Assembly: GCF_900496995.4 (NCBI RefSeq) | Contig: NC_044007.1 | Location: 558,001-622,000, forward strand | Length of the DNA: 64,000 nucleotides | Direction: 5' to 3' | Origin: Aquila chrysaetos chrysaetos | Lineage: Eukaryota; Chordata; Aves; Accipitriformes; Accipitridae | Shown here: positions 41,601 through 56,600 of the stretch, piece by piece | Position numbering within the stretch: position 1 is the stretch's first letter | Layout: each line of letters opens with the position of its first letter | Made by a program: the position numbers and the translations under genes | The notes under the pieces: model-generated | The model's database searches: none | Seen by the model: only the letters and a program-made list of their open reading frames with translations | Told to the model about the DNA's origin: nothing

Positions 41601-44600
41601 TTGCATCCAAGGCCTGGGAATGCTGATGTGGCTCTGTGTGTCGAGGAATGAATGGGATGAGTGGGAGCCACCCGAGCAGCCCTGTAAACTGCAGGGATGG
41701 ATGTAGGACTATGTTCAGCAGCATCTTTTTCTCCTGGAAACAATGAGGTTTGTGTCTGAACTCGTCACTGGGATCCGCTCCAGTCCAGTAACAGTCTTAC
41801 GCTGTCAGACTTGAAGGACTGCTTCAACTTAAGAGCTCTTGTTCTATTATGTTGAGCTCAAAGCAAGAACGTGCAGCTCTCAAGCTCTTTCTGTCCAGGT
41901 GTGTTCTCAGAAAGTCAAAGCCAAGGTCAGGCAATCTGTGAATATGAAGCATCCTCCTTCAATCAAGTACAACCAAACCCCTGAGCTGGTTTAGCCACGG
42001 AGGTTGTTGGTGTTGGCAGCTCAGGTAGTTTAGGCTGGCTGCGGGTGACTGCAGATAGTGGGCTATGTGTTTATAGACGGGAGGTCTGCTGCTATTCCTG
42101 TCCGAGACGGCTTATCAGTGGTGCCTGGCCCTGTGGAGAAAGGAATCCTTCTGCTCGGGCATGGTGGGGAGGACCAGCATGGCCCGTGGGGCTGGTAAAA
42201 CTCAGTTCTGAGGTTTGGGTGGCTCTTCCCAGAGCAGCCTTCTGCCATCAGCCGCTCTTCCTCCTTCATCACTTCCAGCAATCCCTTCTTTTGGCTTTCT
42301 GCTCCCTACTCTCCCTGCTTGGTCCCGAGAAATGTGACGTCCCGGCTTCACGCGTGTTCCTCCCAAAATGATGGTGTAGCTGCTGCCGCCGAGGCATGGT
42401 CAGTTCGTTGCTCTTGCAGCATACTTGCAACCTATTAATCGTATCCTAAAGCACGCGAAGTCTCTAAAGCATTGCCAGTGCTGGGGAGCGCGGGGGGATG
42501 AGCGTATTTAAGGAGCCCAGTGCAGGTCAGGAGCAGGTCCTGCCCTGATCCCAAAATCCCTGCCTGCCCATGGTCAGCCCCTCGCCACTGCTTCTGTCCA
42601 CTGCGGATGTCGGAGCGTGCAAAAACCTGGGCTGAGGGCTTGAGTATAGGCAGGTGTGCCTCCCCAGACCTTCCCAAAAGCGTGAGGAGGCCATGGCGTG
42701 GATATTAGGCTGCCAGGAGGGGATGTCCCGTCTCCGGTAGCTGCCTGCTGCCAGCGGGGTGCAGCTGCCTGCTGCCAGCGGGGTTCAGCTGCCTGCAAAA
42801 CTCAGAAGACGTTGCCTGCGGGCGTGCTGGATTTCTGGCTCCGTATGGTTTCTGTATAAATTTTTTTTGCCAAAGTTTTCAATATCTGAAAGGCAGATGA
42901 GGTATCTCTGGAGTCAGCACAACCATGCAAGACAGGCAGATCTTCTCAGGGTGGTTTTGCTGTTCCAGGGTGGCCCAGTGCAGGGGGACAGTGGCAGGGA
43001 GGTACCAGGCTACAGGATAGTTACATGGAACTTGATCTGGGCTGAATGCAGGGATGGTGACGTGGATGCAAGGATGTGATGCCGGCTTTACCACTCTAGA
43101 GGAGCCAGCAAGGTACCGCTTTCTGACTTGGGAGTGGTGCTGCCCTCGGTGGCCCCGCTGTAGGGAAGGGAATGAGCTTCCCAGCTGTGTCCTAAAACCT
43201 TGCTGGCTGGAGTAGGAATTGCCCCGGGCTCCTGGCTACAAGCTTTTTTTAAAAAAAAAACCAAACCAAAAAAAAGTAAAGCCAGCTGTAATATTGCCTG
43301 TTGCCCTTGCATCCACCTGGCTTTAAGCTGGGGGAGGACTTCTAGGTGATGTTTTTGGCTAGAGATGTTCACTTTTGTCAAGACAAACCTCTCACAGGAA
43401 CTTCAGGAGGGCTCAACCTAAGCAAGGGTATTTTGACTCCAGCCTGAAGATGGAGTGAAAATGGAGTCTAGATGGGGTCTAGATTTTGTTCCCTGCTCCA
43501 GAAAGGTGCTGGGTGTGACGGAGGTGAGCTGGGGACCTTCCTGACACCTCCGAGGTTGGTACCGGTGGGAATTCAGTTTCTGCCCAAAGAGCAGCCAGAC
43601 CTGCCCCGCTGTAGGCGCGTTCCCGGCAGTGTGAGCTCTGCTTTGCAGCGCTGGACCCTTCTGCTGGTGGTCCGTCTTCCCTGCGGCACAGGGATGTCCC
43701 GTCTGAGCCCTTCCCATCTGTCTGAGCCGTGGGGAGCAGGTTGGGGGGTTCCTGACCCCCAGCAGAAGACCAGGGCTCAGCCCGGAGGGGGGTGATGATC
43801 TCTTCCAGCAGGCAGGGCAGTACTTGCAGTACTCCTTTCTTGCATGCTGCTGGCTGGGTCACAGGAGGGAGGGTGAAGAGGCATGTGATTGAAATGATCT
43901 GGCTTTGGTACGAGGTCGCGGAGTGACTCAGCATCTCTGATCCTACCGGGTTGAAAATAAACATCTGCCGTAGGCGAGGAGGGAGCGGAGGCTGTGCAAC
44001 CCCTGCCGCGTCAGCCTCCGTGTGTGGTGCTGGCAGGGTCCCAGGCTCTTTCCTCAGGAGCCCCCTCTCCTCCTCTTCCTCCTCCTGCGGGAATCTGCTT
44101 CCTCCTCTGGGTGCGACATCGTGGGTGCATTGATCTTGTGCTCGGCATGGGGACCCGGAGAGCTGGCATGCCCTTGAGTCATCTTGCATTCTCGGGGGGC
44201 CATGTCAGACTCTCTGTCCCACGGGCATGAGGGCTCGGGCACAACCGGGCTCCAGAGTCCCCAGCGGATAGCACGGGCACCTGGCGGACCGCACCAGGCG
44301 GTCGCTGTGCCAGAAACGCTGCGCTCCTCCATCACATCTTGCTGCGACATGGGGCCAGCCACTTGTTTCCTTCAGCCTCCCATCTTCTCCTGCTATCTTA
44401 CTGCGGGGAAACCTCCTCCCTGGGGTACTTCGGCGTTGTGGGGCTTTTTTCTTTGCCCCATTTAGTGTGGGATGTGGCTTGTAAGGTCTCCTTCCCCGGA
44501 GGAGCTGAGCAGGCTCCTGCTCAGAAACTGTGGCAGGAGCGGGGCTGCCGTGCCTGGGGAGGGACGGCTCAGTCCCGTGGGTATCCCATGGGTGCAGCGG

Positions 44601-47600
44601 CCCCTTCCCTGGGTTGCTGCTGTAGGATCATCCGCAGGAGCTGTCCTTCTGTAGCAGGAGAGGGGCCGATGAGCTCGTCCCAGGCAGGCTGCTCCCGATG
44701 TCCCTGCTTGAGCCAGGGCTTGGGCCAGGTGAGGTGCGTCCATCCTTGAGCAGGCTGCGATCCTTCTCCTCTCCCCTGTGCCTCAGCGTCACCCCTCACA
44801 GGTCCCACTCTGGTCCTCGGTGGCCCGAGGTGATGCTGGCAGCCAGGGCTCTGGACCTGACCGGGTTGGCAGCACAGCTCTGCAAGCCCCAGGCTGCTTC
44901 CTTCGTTAGGAAACGGCCAGCAAAGGGTGAGGAAGCTGGAAGAGCCTCGCTGGGCATTAGTGGATTAAGGAAGGGAGCACATGCGTGCCCCCAGCAGCAC
45001 GTGGAGGGAAAGCAGGGTCCGTGCAGGTGTGCTCCGGTGCCTGGGGGTCCCAGGGACAGGGCTGGAAGGAGCTGACGGATGGGCAGACGTCCAGTTGGGG
45101 CTGTGGGTTGGACGGGGCTCAGCCTGGAGAGGTTTGTGCTGATCATCTGGAGCAACGTCCTGCACAGGAGCTCCTGAGGCTGGGAGCCTTTTTGGTGCGC
45201 TCCACTGTTGGATAACTTCCAAAGTAAAACTAGGGAGGTGTTTGGAGCCCTCGGGAGACGTCAGCTGAGACCTGCTCCTGGTGTTAGGTGATCCCTCAGC
45301 TGCCCCAGGAACTCTGTAAAGCTTTGGGGAACCCGTAAAGCCGTGGCAAAAGCTTCCTCGAGGCGGGGAGATGGAAGATGGGTATCCCCTGCAGTCAGCG
45401 GCCTCTAGCTGAGCCTTGAGCATCTGAGCCAGGATGCGTGCCTTTACGTAAACGTGCTCTTGTCACCGCTCCAATTCACAAGAGGAAAAATAAGATGTGC
45501 TCACATGCAGTGCTTGCTGGCCCAGGGACCAGACAAACTTGTTGAGGCGCGGTGCTCTGGCTTGCCTGTGGCTGCGAGGCTGTAGTAGGGCTTGGCTGCC
45601 CTAGCTGCTAACGAATGCGTAGAAATAACCCATGTGGCAAGTCCGGGCTCCTGTGGGTCAGTGGAGTTGCGTCTCCGGAGTTGGTTACATCAGCCCTGGC
45701 CCAGGAAGCATAAAGCAGCCTGTATCTCTGGCGTGGCTGCCTGCCAGGATCCCTCGTAGCCAGGGCACCTCTTGGGAAGTCTCTCAGCCTGCCAGGGAGA
45801 GTCCTGGTGCATCTGCTATCCCTTGAGATGCTGCCCAGTAAAACAGCACGTCAACCATCTGCTTTCTGGAGGGGCTAGAACAAACACCGTCTTGTACGCC
45901 TGGAAAATCTAACTGCGCGATCTGTCTCTTAGCTTTGCAGCACTTCAGTGAGAGCATCCAGGAGTACTTGGCAAACTTGGACAAGGCCCCGGACCCCACG
46001 GTCAGGAAGGACACCTTCTCGAATGAGATCTTCAGTGCGTACGAAGTGCTTTTCAACAGCTGGCTGCAGCACCGGGAAGCCAAGGTGGGGGGACGTGGGG
46101 CACGGTGGGACCTCCCTGGGTGCGGAGTCGGGGGCTCTTAGTCTGACATTGGCCTTGCGGGATCTCAGCTCTGCTCTTTCGTAAGGACGTGGCCCCCAGA
46201 AGAGCAAGCCCTCGGCTCCCATTTAGGGCTGGATGCTTTTCTCCTTGTGTCCTGCAGCTCTGCTCGGTTCCCTCTGTCCTCGCGTCCCAATGTGACACGT
46301 GCGGAACGGGTCCCTTGCTCCCCATTGCTGGAAAGCAGAGGATGGGGTGCTTCTGCAGCCCTTTGGGGCACAGTCAGGGCATACGCCACAGCTGGGAGAT
46401 GGCCGGCCAGGTTTTGTCCTCTGCAGGCATGGCTGACTTATTTAGGCATCCACCCTCCTCTGCTGAGCACCCCTTGTGCTTAGACTGGCAAAGCCAGACA
46501 AAATACTCTCCCTGCCTCTGCTCAGAGTCTCCTAGAAGCATCAGGAAGAGCAGCTCCGTAGCAGCGGAGCAATGCCGTGGCAGGCCTCTCCGTCCAGGGT
46601 TTGGCCGCGCTATTAACGCACGATCTCTCCCTGCAGCTGAGGCTGGCCGTGGTGGAGGCTATGGGACCTATGAGTTACCTGATGCCCAGCGAAAAGCTGG
46701 AGGAGCAGCTCCCTAAGCTGATTCCAGGCATCCTCGCCCTCTACAAGAAGCACACGGAGGCCTTCTACATATCCAAGGTAAGCAGCTCTGAGTGCTGGTG
46801 TTGCTGGCTGAGGACTCATCCCCAACCCTATTGACTGGGAGCTTTGCTGGGGCGTAGGGTGGGTAGCGTACCTCTGCCCGCTGCCACGGGTTGGGCTGTG
46901 GTTCAGCGGTGCCGGAGGGACGCTGAGCAGCAGCTCTGCCCATCCCAGAGAGCAGCGTGCGGTCTCGTGGGAAAGCAGCAGCAGCAAAACCATCTTAGTC
47001 CTTACCTTACCGATGGTGTCACGCAGCTCGTGCCATGCCTCCACCCAGGTGGACTGGGCTGCGGCTGCCTTTTCCACACAAGATTCCCTTTCCCTGCATT
47101 GTGATCCCTCTTGCTACTGAGCCCGAGCCTCAGGTGGTTGTGCCCAGTGATCTGGGAGGATGGAGTGGGCTGCAGCCCATCTCTGCTGCCATCTCTGGGC
47201 GCTCTGCCGTGTGCCCGGTTCTCACCATGCACCCAGCCGTGGCTCGCAGCGGCCAGCGTGTCTCTTCGTGGCTGCCTGCCACGGCATCGGGGGAAGAGGC
47301 AGCTCTCGGGAACGCCTGAGCTGTGTCCCCCCGTGGAAGGTGGATTATGCTGCTCGCTGCCGCCGTGGTGGGTTCGCGATCACTGCTCTCGCCTGCAGTC
47401 CCCCGCCTTGGGCTGGCATAGCATGGGGGTCACGATCCTCTGTCCTCCTCTGGAGCCCAAGTGTTTTCCTGATGCTAACTGCAACCTGGTCTCTTGCTGA
47501 GCAGAGCCTCTGCCAGATCCTCGAAGCTTCTGTCAACATTGGCAGCCGCAGCCTTGATGTGCAGCTGGACTCTCTCCTGGGCACCCTGCACCCCCAGGTA

Positions 47601-50600
47601 AGGGCTGGGCAGGGACCGGCTGCCCTCAGGAGGGTGCTGGGTTAGGAAAGTGGGCTTCTTGCGAGGTGTAACGCTGGAGCCTGGCTGTAAGCTTGGTCTG
47701 CGGGGCTCAAGGCTTCCCCTGGATCTGCTTGAGAAGGGGGCATGCAGCCTGCTCGGCTTTTCTGTCCCCTGGCCGTGCCTCTCTGAGGCTCTCGGCTTCT
47801 CTGCCGCTCCCCAGCGGTGTTGCCAGCTCTCGGGCTCTGGTGTCTGATCTATTGAAGGAGTCATGTGCACAGTCATATTGTCTGAAGTGAGAGCAGCTCT
47901 GGCTGCACAGTTACGCAGCAGATTGAAAACAAACACCTCAAAATCAATGGACCTTTTAAAAAGCTTGCTCTCTGAGAATAAGCGAAGGCACTGACTCGTC
48001 ACGGAGCAATAACCGTGCAGCAGCGTGCAGGAGCCATTCTCAGGCTGCTGAGTGTGGACTCCTCCTCAGCCATTCTTCAGCTGTAGGGGTGCGAGGTCTG
48101 TTCTATTACTGAACTCTTAAAATCGTGCTCTCAGGGCTTAAAACAAGTCTGAACGCTTTTTTTTAATACTTAAATGACTGAGAGTCCTGGAAGTGTCTGG
48201 CAGAAAGGCTGTCGTTTAAAATACAGACTTTACCAAAGCAATGCATAACAACTGAATGCAATAACGGTGCCATTTGTAGGAACTGCTTCTTGATGATGGG
48301 CTTTGACAGGCAAAAGCTGCTCATGGCTGCAGAGGGGCAGCTCTGGGGCTGTGAGATGTGGCCGGCCTCAGACAGCAGCTCTGGCTCAGTTGCAGACCAA
48401 AGTGTCTTTTTGGCAGACCAGAATAAGAAGGCACACGTTGTCCTTGCTGCAGTGTAAATTGAATTAAGAGCCTGAATTATTTTAATAGCACCCAGAAGGG
48501 TTGACTCATTTTGAAGAGGTTCCAGAGGAGATGGCCAGTGGTCTCAGCTGGGTGGTGGGGCACGTTTAAACAAGGAAGGTCCCGCAGCTCCTGAGCAGGC
48601 ACTTCATTCCCAAGTGGTGTCCCTGAGATGACTTAACCTGCTGCGAGCACAGGCAGAGCTCTGCTCGGCCAGCAGCGGGCAGAAAGCACCGCTCTGGGCA
48701 TCCGTGTCATGGGATGCTGTCACCCACCAGCCCAGGGCTTTGTCCACCCTGAATCTCAGCACCACGCACGGCTTTGCCTCTCCAGGGCTGGGGCTGCAGC
48801 CTGCCAGCGCCTGTTCCAGGTAACGTCCCTGACCACAGCTGTTTCTCCAACAGATTTGTGCTCCTGCAGATCCATCTGTTCCCCTGACTGTTAAAAATCA
48901 CACTGAGGTTCTTCGATGCTTCACTGTCCTGGGTAAGGGATGACGTGGCGTGGCTGTCCCAAAGCCTGCTGTGCCGGCAGGTCAAAGCCCTTGGAGCGGT
49001 GCGGCTGTGCTTCACCGTGGCTGGTGTTTTTCCTGGTGTTTCGTGGTCCTCTCCAAGGAGTTGTGTGCGCTGAACGGAGGGGTTTGTTCCCCCTGGTCTC
49101 AGCTGGGGGATATCGTGGACATCTCTTAGCCGTGGGGGGAGATGGGAGGGAGGGGAGGGTGGTAGTTTCCATCCTGGCTCTAGCCCGTGGCTTCAGACTT
49201 GCGGAAGGCAGTAGCTTTGCGTGTCCCTAAAGGCTGGCATCCAGGGAGAGCATCTCTAGCCGGAGCTCTTTGAGGAAGAGCACGGGGCCACCTCCGCTCC
49301 CCTGGAACTCACTGCTGGCTCAGGCCTGAACATCCCCTTCCAGGGACCTTCCCAAAAGTGCCTGGCTCAGTTTCAAAGGTTTCTTCAGAGCCTTTTGAGC
49401 TGTCCCAGCCCACTGAGACCTCTCCAGGAGCCAGATTCTGCAGCATGCCCCGCCTGTGGTCAGGGGCAGTAGATGTAATTTAACTTTGCGGATACCCTGC
49501 TCCTCCGTACTCCTTGTTGCTGTATCTTGTGTACAGCTAATGCAGTTGTTATCCCGGGTTACTGCAAACATTCGGAGCACAGCAGGTCCCCTATGGTTGG
49601 CCTGAGCAGGAGATGCGGGCTGACTTACAGCGTACATGTTCCCAGCCTGCGCATGGAGCTCCGTGGCTGGAGCCCTGCCTCCCCCAATTTCGGCTCTCCT
49701 CACCAAATGGCTGTGGCACAGACAGAAGTGTGTGCAGTTGCCAGAAAAAGAGCAGTGGTGTGACAAGCTGCTGCTGAGTCACGGGTGATGTCCCTTTCTT
49801 GCTAGCGTTCATGAAGGCAAACCTGCAGCCAAGCTGCCTTTGCCTGAGCAATCTTCAGGCTACCCTGCCTCGGAGCAGCCCATCCCTCCCCAAACACGCC
49901 TCTCGAATGCCCACGAGTGTTGCTCCAATTTCAGCATCCATAGACTGGTTTTATTTTTAACAATCAAAATGTTTTGACAGACGGAGCAGCACTTGTTGGA
50001 AGGTATAATTTAAACTCCTTCAGCTCCCTAGAGAGCGCAGGAAATGTGCTGAAAGCACCGGAGAAAAGCTCAGATCTGGATGTGAAGAGCAGGATGGGCC
50101 GGTTAGCCTGGCTCACGGGGTGGCATGGCACCAGGTTGCTTCCCCGGGGAGCTGCCTGGCCAGGAGAGGAGGAGCGGTGCTTTCCGAACCGCACACCATT
50201 TGATGCAGCAGGCAAAGCCCTGCCGCGCGTAGCCGGCACGCAGCCCCCCCATCGCACGTAGGGATACGTGGGACGGGATGGCTCCACATAGGGGATGCAG
50301 TGCCCACATCCCAGATTTTTAGGCTGTGTGCCAGTGCCCGTGACGGTTGGTTTGGTTCCCGCAGCCTGCTCGTTCCCTGACCGCGTCCTGGCCTTCCTCC
50401 TCCCGAAGCTGGAGAGCAGCAACGAGAGGACCCGCGTGGGGACGCTCCTCATCATGAGGCAAATCATCAACAGCGCCCGTGAGTACCGGGGCGGCTGCCA
50501 CCCGGCCGGCTGCGATCCCTGTCGGGGTCTCGAAGCGGGAAGGTGTGGAGGGGCTCCAGGAAGGCTTTCTCCTTCCTCCGATGGGTCCTTTTCCATGAGT

Positions 50601-53600
50601 CCCCTTGTTCCTCTCCTGGGACCTGGGATGAGTGGGATGAGGAGATGAGCCCATCCTTGGCTGCAGGGTCAGGGAAGAAGGAAGCCAGTCTGGTGGCCTG
50701 GCCAGCTGGGAAGGGGGCGAGGGACAAAGCCCTCCCTGTTGGGGAAAGGGGATGTTTGGGATCAGCAGCTCTGTCCTTGGCAGCTCAAGAGCATCCCTGA
50801 GCTTCAGAGTCTGTCTTCTTTGTTTCAGCCTCTCAAATGGAGATTAAAAAGCCCTTTATCCTTTCGTCTATGAAACTTCCTCTGCAAGACAGCAACAATA
50901 AGGTAAGCTGAGCTGCTCTTCCATGGGGTACTTCAGGGGTGGGGGTTTATTTCTGGGGCCCTGCACAGCCGTGCCCCCTGCCTCTGCCAGCCCAGCTGTC
51001 CTCCGCTGCCTCCTCCTGATGCTCATCTCTCTCCTGGCTGGGGTTTTGGCAGTCCTGCCAACATGCCCAGAAGATGCCCCCCCAGTAACGGGGGAGCACA
51101 CGGGGACTCGTTTTCCGTCTGTGCCCTGTGCAAAGAGCACGTCTGAGCGTAGGCAGCCCTGCCTAGCAGGGAGTACGTGAAACGTGGTCCTGCCCGCAGC
51201 TCTGCGTGCGAACAAAACTCACGGCCCTGCCAGGAGCACCGGGTTGCCGGTGACTCAGCTCACGCGATCTCAGGGCGCGTCCCGTTTGCAAAACACAAAC
51301 TTTGCTTTGCCGGCCGTAACCATGTGCGGTGGGTGGTGTGGCCGTGGGCTCCTGTCTGGTCCCCTCCGGACAACCCCACAGATGTGAGCGGCGGGCAGCT
51401 GACCGTGTTGTCCTGTGCAGTGCCCGGTTGCTTGCTGGCAGAGCCCAAACCCAGTTGAAGGGCTGTGTAGGGCCCGTAATAACGTTCCCCACTACCAAGG
51501 AGGAGGTGGTGAAGGGCAGCTGCGAGGAGGACCCTGCAGCAGGCAGAAACCCCCCTGCTTGCAGCTTCTCCCCTCCGCCCCGCACCGATGCTGGTGCCGC
51601 TGCTCTGCCCGCGCAGGTGAAGCGGGCTGTGGTGCAGGTGATCAGCGCCATGGCTCACCACGGCTACCTGGAGCAGCCCGGCGGGGAAGCGATGATGGAA
51701 TTCCTCGTCCGCCAGTGCGCCCTTCCCTCGGATGCGGTAAGCACATCCAGGTGGGGTAAAACTCCTAAAGGAAGGTACCCAGGTGGGACTGTGCACATCT
51801 GTCGCTCCCTGCAGCACCAATTTAGGCAGACCCGTGGTGGAGACAGCCCAGTACCCAGGTCTGTGGATGCGCGGCGCAGCCTGTAGAGCTCTCCCATCCA
51901 GCCTCTGGCCCCCGCTGTCCTCAGCAGAGCCGTGCAGCTGGCAGAAGCCTGCGTGCTTTGCTTTGCTTCGCCTGTGGCCTCTCGACCCTGAACCCTCCCC
52001 AGGGCAGCCCTTGCTCTAGGACCAAAGCATCTGAACCAACTATACCCCCACAGTTCTGTCCCCGTGCAGGCTCCCTACCTCAGACCCTCAGGATGTTCCC
52101 CTTGCCGTCCCCACCGCCTCAGCCCTCACGCAGCAGCGCTGCAGCTTCCTCCCCATCTTTCCCCCGATGACGTGTTGTGGTTCCTTCCTCTGGAGCAAGG
52201 AGGAGCGGGGGCAAACCTCAGGAGCGGGAGAGATGCCATTGGGACAGCTGTCCCTGCATCCAAAGGATGCCAGCCAGTACACGGGGGCTGCGCTGGCAGG
52301 ACCTCCACCTCCTGCCCCCCATGTAGCCATGTGCAGAGACATTGGCACGACTAAAAGCACCCTTGGGCTCACCCCTTTGCCCCTCAAAGTGGAGCAGGGG
52401 CGATGGTTTGGGCTGCAGGAGCTCTGCAGACCCCTCTGAGCTCCATGGGTAGAGCTGGAGCGTGTGCTGGAGATGGGCCACGAACCAGGAGGTGCTTGGG
52501 TTCTGTCCATTCCTTCCAGCACACTGTTTGCCAGGCGTGCCATCTCGATGGCTTGGGAAGCGTGCTTGGCGAGGCAGTCACCCAGAGCTGCTCCCTGCTG
52601 CCTCTGGCTGCCAGCCCTGCCGCAGCATGCGCGCTGAACTGCGCTTTCCCTCTCTTCTAGCAACCCAAAAAGCAGCCGCCGGATGCTGATGACCTCACTA
52701 GTGACAGCGTCCAGAGCATCAGCGTCAATACCCTCTTTCTCCTTAGCACGACCGTTGACAGGATGAACAACGTGAGTGTGCACAGCAGTCTGCCTCTGGG
52801 GCGGTCAGTGCTGGCCCCAGGGCCACCGTGCATGCACCGTGCGCTGGGGGTCCTGCGCTGCTCTCGGCGCAGCTTGCATGACCCGTGCGACGTGCAGGAT
52901 GGCCCGTCTGCCAGGCAGGATGGGTCGTCACCGCTCCCAACCCTTGTAGGAGCTATTGCCGCTATTCCCATCCCTCTGGGAGCAGGGAAGAGGTTTGGGT
53001 TGGGAAGCTGTCCTCCCAAGGACCCGTGTGTATCCTCCCCGCAGGCTTCTTCAAGGCTGGAGCAAGGCAGTGGTGCTGTAAGTCCTCAGTTCAAGAAAGA
53101 CGTGAACCTGTTGGAGTGAGTCCAGAGCAGGGCCACAAAGATGATCCGAGGGCTGGAACACCTCTGCTGTGAGGACAGGCTGAGAGAGTTGGGGGTGTTC
53201 AGCCTGGAGAAGAGAAGGCTCCAGGGAGACCTTATTGTGGTCTCTCTATACTTAATAGGGGGCTTGTGAGAAAGATGGGGACAGACTTTTCAGCAGGGCC
53301 TGCAGCGATAGGACAAGGGATAAGGGTTTTAAACTGAAAGGGCAGATTCAGACTAGATCTAAGGAAGACTTTTTTTACGCTGAGGGTGGTGAAACACTGA
53401 ACAGGTTGTCCAAAGACGTGGTTGATGCCCCATCCTTAGAAACATTCAAGGCCAGGTTGGATGGGGCTCTGAGCAACCTGATCTAGTTGAAGATGTCCCT
53501 GCTCATTGCAGGGGGGTTGGACTAGGTGATCTTTGAAGGTCCCTTCCAACCCAAACCATTCTGTGATTCTATGTAAGGGAACACCCTCAGGCTGGAGCTT

Positions 53601-56600
53601 CAGTGCTGCTGGAGTAGAATACAGGCAGCGGAGACGTCTCCCTTCCCTTAGCCAGTGCTCTTGTTCAGGGACTCGGGGATTTTCCCCATCAGCAAAAGGC
53701 CTTTGACCTGGCATCCTCCCCCTCCTCTCCCTCTCGGTCCTGTCCTCTGGTGCAGGGTCTCCATCCCGCAGTCGGGCTCTTGCCGGCTGCCCTGCACCAG
53801 CAGGCAGGACGAGCGCTATGCTCCCTTTCTCCCGGCAGGTTTTGTGGCCGTATCTCCTGGAATTTGTGACCCCGATACAGTTCACCAATGCCCTGACCCC
53901 GCTCTGCAAAAGCCTCATGTATTTGGCCATGAAGAAGCAAGAGGAGGGAGAAAACGCATCCCTTATCCGTTACGACCTGAATGGTCAGTACCGGCCTCCC
54001 CCAGCAGACACTGGGGTGCACAAGCCTGGGACTCGTTTGCAAACCAGGCAGTCGCTGGCCTGCTTCGTGGGCGCTTGGTGGGAGATGCTGTCTTATGCTT
54101 TTTTTTTTCCCTTCTGTTTGTAGCAAATCTTCCTTCGCCCTATGCTCTAACGACGAGACTGCTGGTGAGTTGCCTGGAGGCAGAGCTCTTCCTTTCTCTG
54201 GTTACCGGCACGTCCAAAGAAAGCACCCTTCCCTCCCCTGTCCCAGATGGACTAAGAGGAGCCTGCACCGAGCCTGCCCCAGCAAACAGGCAGGGTGAAT
54301 GCCCCGTTTTGCCCTGCTGCTCCAGGCAGAGGTGCCCGTATCCAGACCATCGTGCACCTCTTGGGTTGGGTGCAGCCCCATCCCCCTGGCACACAGGAAC
54401 GTCTCCGTGTGGGTTGTGAAAGCTCAGACTCCCTCTTAGACACCCAGAGCCACGTAAGTGGGGTGTGCTGCAGTGCAGATCTCCAGCTGTTCTTACAGGG
54501 CTTTGAGGAACTGTTCCTCAGCCCTGGGGAGGCTGGGGTTTGCTCCCCTTAGCCCAGGGATGAATCCAGGGTATGGAGGGACGTTCTCTCCTGACAACAT
54601 TTCTCTATCAACAGCTAGAGCAAAAGGAGGAAGCGGTAGTTTCATTGAGGTGTAGTGATCAGTTGCTTCCCAGTATTGCAATTCCTGTGTTTTGTCTCAT
54701 GTTTTCTGACTCACAACCTGGAGATTACTTTGCCCTAACACCATTTGTTCCATCCCCAACCTTTCAGGTTGTATCATCACAGCCGTACGTAGGAGACTGC
54801 CGGGGGACGGCTGCCCTGCGTCTGCTCAACGTATTGCATTACAGCGTCCACCCCACGCTGGACCAGCTTTGGAGCAAGAAGGTCCCTCTCTTAGTGGAGC
54901 ACATAGAAGGTAGGAAGGGGCTTCTGCTCGGGAGAAACTCTCTGCCGGAGTCACTTTCTCCAAACTGGATTGCGTGTGCCTGGACGCTTGGGGGTGTCCA
55001 AGAATAGGGTGGGGTACTGCCCACGAGCCTGATGACCCTTGGTACATTGAAGCTCTCTGAAGAAGTGCCATTTCCTATCTTAATAAGGACTTTAATCACC
55101 CTGGTGCCACTAATTCCTACCAGGAGTGCCTTTGTGTCAAGTACAGGACACACAACATTTGAAGGATGGTCTGCCCCTGCTGCGTGACGTACAGTGAGGA
55201 TGAGAAACAAGTGTAAAAATGTGCTTTCTCCTAGAGAACACGGAGAAGTCCCTGTCCCAGAAGGAGTGGGAAGAGAAGCTGCTGCTGGTAAGGGTTCCTG
55301 TGCCGGGGAGGGAACGGGGCGGTGGGACGGCAAGCGGCAACCAACTCCAGAGCTCCCCTCGGCTGGGCTTGCCAGGGCTTCGCGTGCAGGACAGCAGCAT
55401 GGGCTGGGTCTGCAGAGGCAGATGTTCACCCTCGCCCACCCTGACCATGGTGGCAGAGGTGGTCACTTGTTGTCACACTGCCGGGTCATGCCGCTTCGGA
55501 AGCGGAGATGCAGGTCAGCGTAGAGGGTGACTTGCAGTTCCTGCAGGAAAAGTTAAAACTGAGCTTTCAGGCTTGCTGGTGGGTCAGGGAACAGCGGTCC
55601 CAGGAGTGTCTCCCCACTTAATTGGAGAGCCTTAAAATAGGGCATGGAGAAGCAATTAAAATTGGGCAGGGCTCATCCTGCTCCTCTGATGATGGCAGCG
55701 TTACTTGAGTGCAGTTTACCTTGGAAGAGACCTGACCCTTGAGGAAAAAGGCACATTTCTGGAGGGGGGTGGGCAATAGGTGGGCAATGGCCGTGTGCTG
55801 GCAGGATCTTCTCTGGGGTGGGCAGCCTGCCTTCCGAAGGGCCGGGCAGCCTCCTGTGGTGATCCAGGGGGTGCGTCCTCGCTCGGTGCAGACGAGGGTC
55901 CGGGTAGGTCTGACACAAGCCCCCACATGCTTTATTTATTGCATTGCTCTCACCCCTCCTGGCTGGGGCTCCTCGCTTAGCTAGGAACAGGTTTGTTAGG
56001 ACGCCTGCGGCTGACGGCTCTTCCTCCCGCAGTTCCTCCAGGAGACGCTGGCGGCCGTTTCTGACAACACGTGGATTTGCCACTTTGTCACGGAGATGTG
56101 CAGGCAGCTGAACAGCTACAACGGCTTCCCGCTGGAGAAGGTGATCGGGGCGGGGGGATCGACGGGCTGGCAGTGCCCGTCCTGCCGCGGCGTGTTAGCA
56201 GGGGCAGAGCCAATCCAGCCCTCGATGCTTTCTGAAAGCATCCTTCTGCCAACAGCTTGGCGCTGGGAAAGGGGTGTTAGGAGGGAAGAAAAAATAGCAG
56301 GAGGTTAGCGAGGTGGCTAGGCAGGCTTGAAAATGAATACTGGTCAGTCCACAGCCGAATCGCTGACTCGAGAGGTCCCGGCCAGGCTGTGTTGCTCTGC
56401 CTGTGCTGGTCAGACCCGATTCACAGTCTCTGCAGCTTGTGTTACATCTGCTGCGAACGGGCCTGTAATTAAGCTGAGCAAGAAGCGAGCTGAACCAGGC
56501 AGAGAGCTCTCTGGTGCAGAAGGGAAGGAACCAAATGACCCCGTTTTCGACCGCACCGGTGCAGGGGTGTGCTGCGAGCGGTAACCTCCAGGCTGGCGAG